The notes under the pieces: generated by a model
Told to the model about the DNA's origin: nothing
What the model saw: only the letters and a program-made list of their open reading frames with translations
Databases searched by the model: none
Made by a program: the position numbers and the translations under genes
Origin: Ruminococcus sp.
Lineage (GTDB): Bacteria; Bacillota; Clostridia; Oscillospirales; Ruminococcaceae
Direction: 5' to 3'
Length of the DNA: 14,140 bases
Assembly (NCBI GenBank): GCA_003446315.1
Contig: DMBA01000095.1
Location: 1-14,140, forward strand
Shown here: piece after piece, positions 13,767-14,140 of the stretch
How the letters are laid out: each line of letters opens with the position of its first letter
Position numbering within the stretch: the first letter of the stretch is position 1

Positions 13767-13837
13767 GCAGGTGTAGTTTAATGGTAAAACATCAGCTTCC
13801 CAAGCTGAGGTCGGGGGTTCGATTCCCCTCACCTGCT
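13767..13837 (+). tRNA. tRNA-Gly (anticodon CCC)
   Basis: 71 bases. The acceptor arm GCAGGTG pairs with CACCTGC and the discriminator is T. The anticodon stem TCAGC/GCTGA encloses TTCCCAA, with CCC at 13799-13801, reading GGG. The T-arm holds GGTTCGATTCC in a G/C-rich stem. The 3' CCA is not encoded. No promoter of its own is visible; it lies behind the terminator that follows tRNA-Leu. Confidence 0.95.
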
Positions 13838-13849
13838 TATATGGTTCAG

Positions 13850-13890
13850 TCACGCATTTACGTTGTTTTTGACGTAGATGCGTGATTTTT
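13850..13890 (+). terminator. Terminator after tRNA-Gly
   Basis: TCACGCATTTACGT (13850-13863) pairs with ACGTAGATGCGTGA (13872-13885) over 14 bp with one G-U, 8-base loop, followed by TTTTT. It closes the tRNA unit. Confidence 0.93.
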
Positions 13891-14002
13891 CTTTTGTTCC
13901 GTATCATATGGAACCACCTGATACGGCGGCAAAATATAACGCAAATCCTACGACCGGTCAAAAAGGAGTTGGCAACATACATCGTTTTATCATTTCCCGC
14001 CC

Positions 14003-14140
14003 TTAGAAATTATTTACGAGCCGGTCAAAATCAGCCAGTTCAAAGCTGCTGTCCTGCCGGGGTTTATCGCTTGCAGTGGGATGCAGCTCTGTTTCACGCT
14101 GCTCCCATAATCGGAGCGCTGCTTTCCAGTCCCGGATCGG
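14003..14140 (-). CDS. C-terminal end of an unidentified protein, perhaps DnaD-like
   Basis: Partial: 45 residues up to a TAA at 14003-14005; the rest lies beyond the window. The visible sequence begins PIRDWKAALRLWEQRE and ends SSFELADFDRLVNNF. A Trp-containing helix followed by a polar linker and a short SSF-D/E-D tail is what I recall from C-termini of DnaD-type or phage replisome-organiser proteins in clostridia, but this is a weak resemblance. It converges on the tRNA unit. The 13891-14002 interval between them holds no gene I can support. Confidence 0.5.
   Translation of the reverse strand, partial: PIRDWKAALRLWEQRETELHPTASDKPRQDSSFELADFDRLVNNF

Noticed and set aside
13719..13982. Minus-strand 87-codon frame containing RGIEPPTSAWEADVLPLNY
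   Set aside because: This is the well-known false protein produced by the antisense of a tRNA-Gly gene; it lies over the tRNA and both terminators.
13945..14140. Plus-strand frame starting at TTG after AAGGAG near 13962
   Set aside because: The spacing to TTG is too short, and it is antisense to the partial minus-strand gene with more protein-like composition.

Overview
The window looks like a low-redundancy chromosomal segment of an anaerobic, fibre-degrading Gram-positive bacterium, most likely a Ruminococcus-type member of the Oscillospiraceae. The indicators are a class III (oxygen-sensitive) ribonucleotide reductase, a secreted esterase with a dockerin module (a cellulosome trait), a class B-type sortase, Thr-rich linkers on a secreted SpoIID/LytB protein, Shine-Dalgarno starts and TTGACA-17-TATAAT promoters. 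The species assignment is inference; no marker gene here fixes it.

Layout. 1-1380 (minus): a class III RNR operon, nrdG-like activase then nrdD (cut by the window edge), with a consensus promoter and two tandem NrdR-type boxes in its leader. 1697-3604 (plus): a consensus promoter driving a UPF0735/PheB-type ACT-domain protein and homoserine dehydrogenase, closed by a terminator shared with the next, convergent gene. 3606-5381 (minus): a monocistronic dockerin-SGNH (CE2-like) esterase with its own promoter. 5415-8915 (minus): a secreted SpoIID/LytB-domain protein whose conserved blocks are in circularly permuted order, preceded by a ~400-base structured non-coding stretch, and a membrane-anchored sortase. 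8954-13532 (minus): a tightly spaced set reading cysteine desulfurase, GNAT, small hypothetical, GNAT, ThiI, CinA-C/PncC. The first and fifth genes are the expected sulfur donor and acceptor for tRNA 4-thiouridine synthesis. 13564-13890 (plus): tRNA-Leu(CAG), an intrinsic terminator, tRNA-Gly(CCC) and a second terminator. 14003-14140 (minus): the last 45 codons of an unidentified, perhaps DnaD-like, protein.

Most genes are ordinary housekeeping. The points that deserve a second look are the permuted SpoIID protein with a decayed dockerin-like loop, a Lys where sortases normally carry the catalytic Arg, the strong terminator placed between two tRNA genes that share one visible promoter, a parS-like 16-mer between thiI and pncC, and the paired NrdR boxes next to a long leader hairpin. 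I did not find a convincing new multi-gene system, CRISPR array or mobile element.
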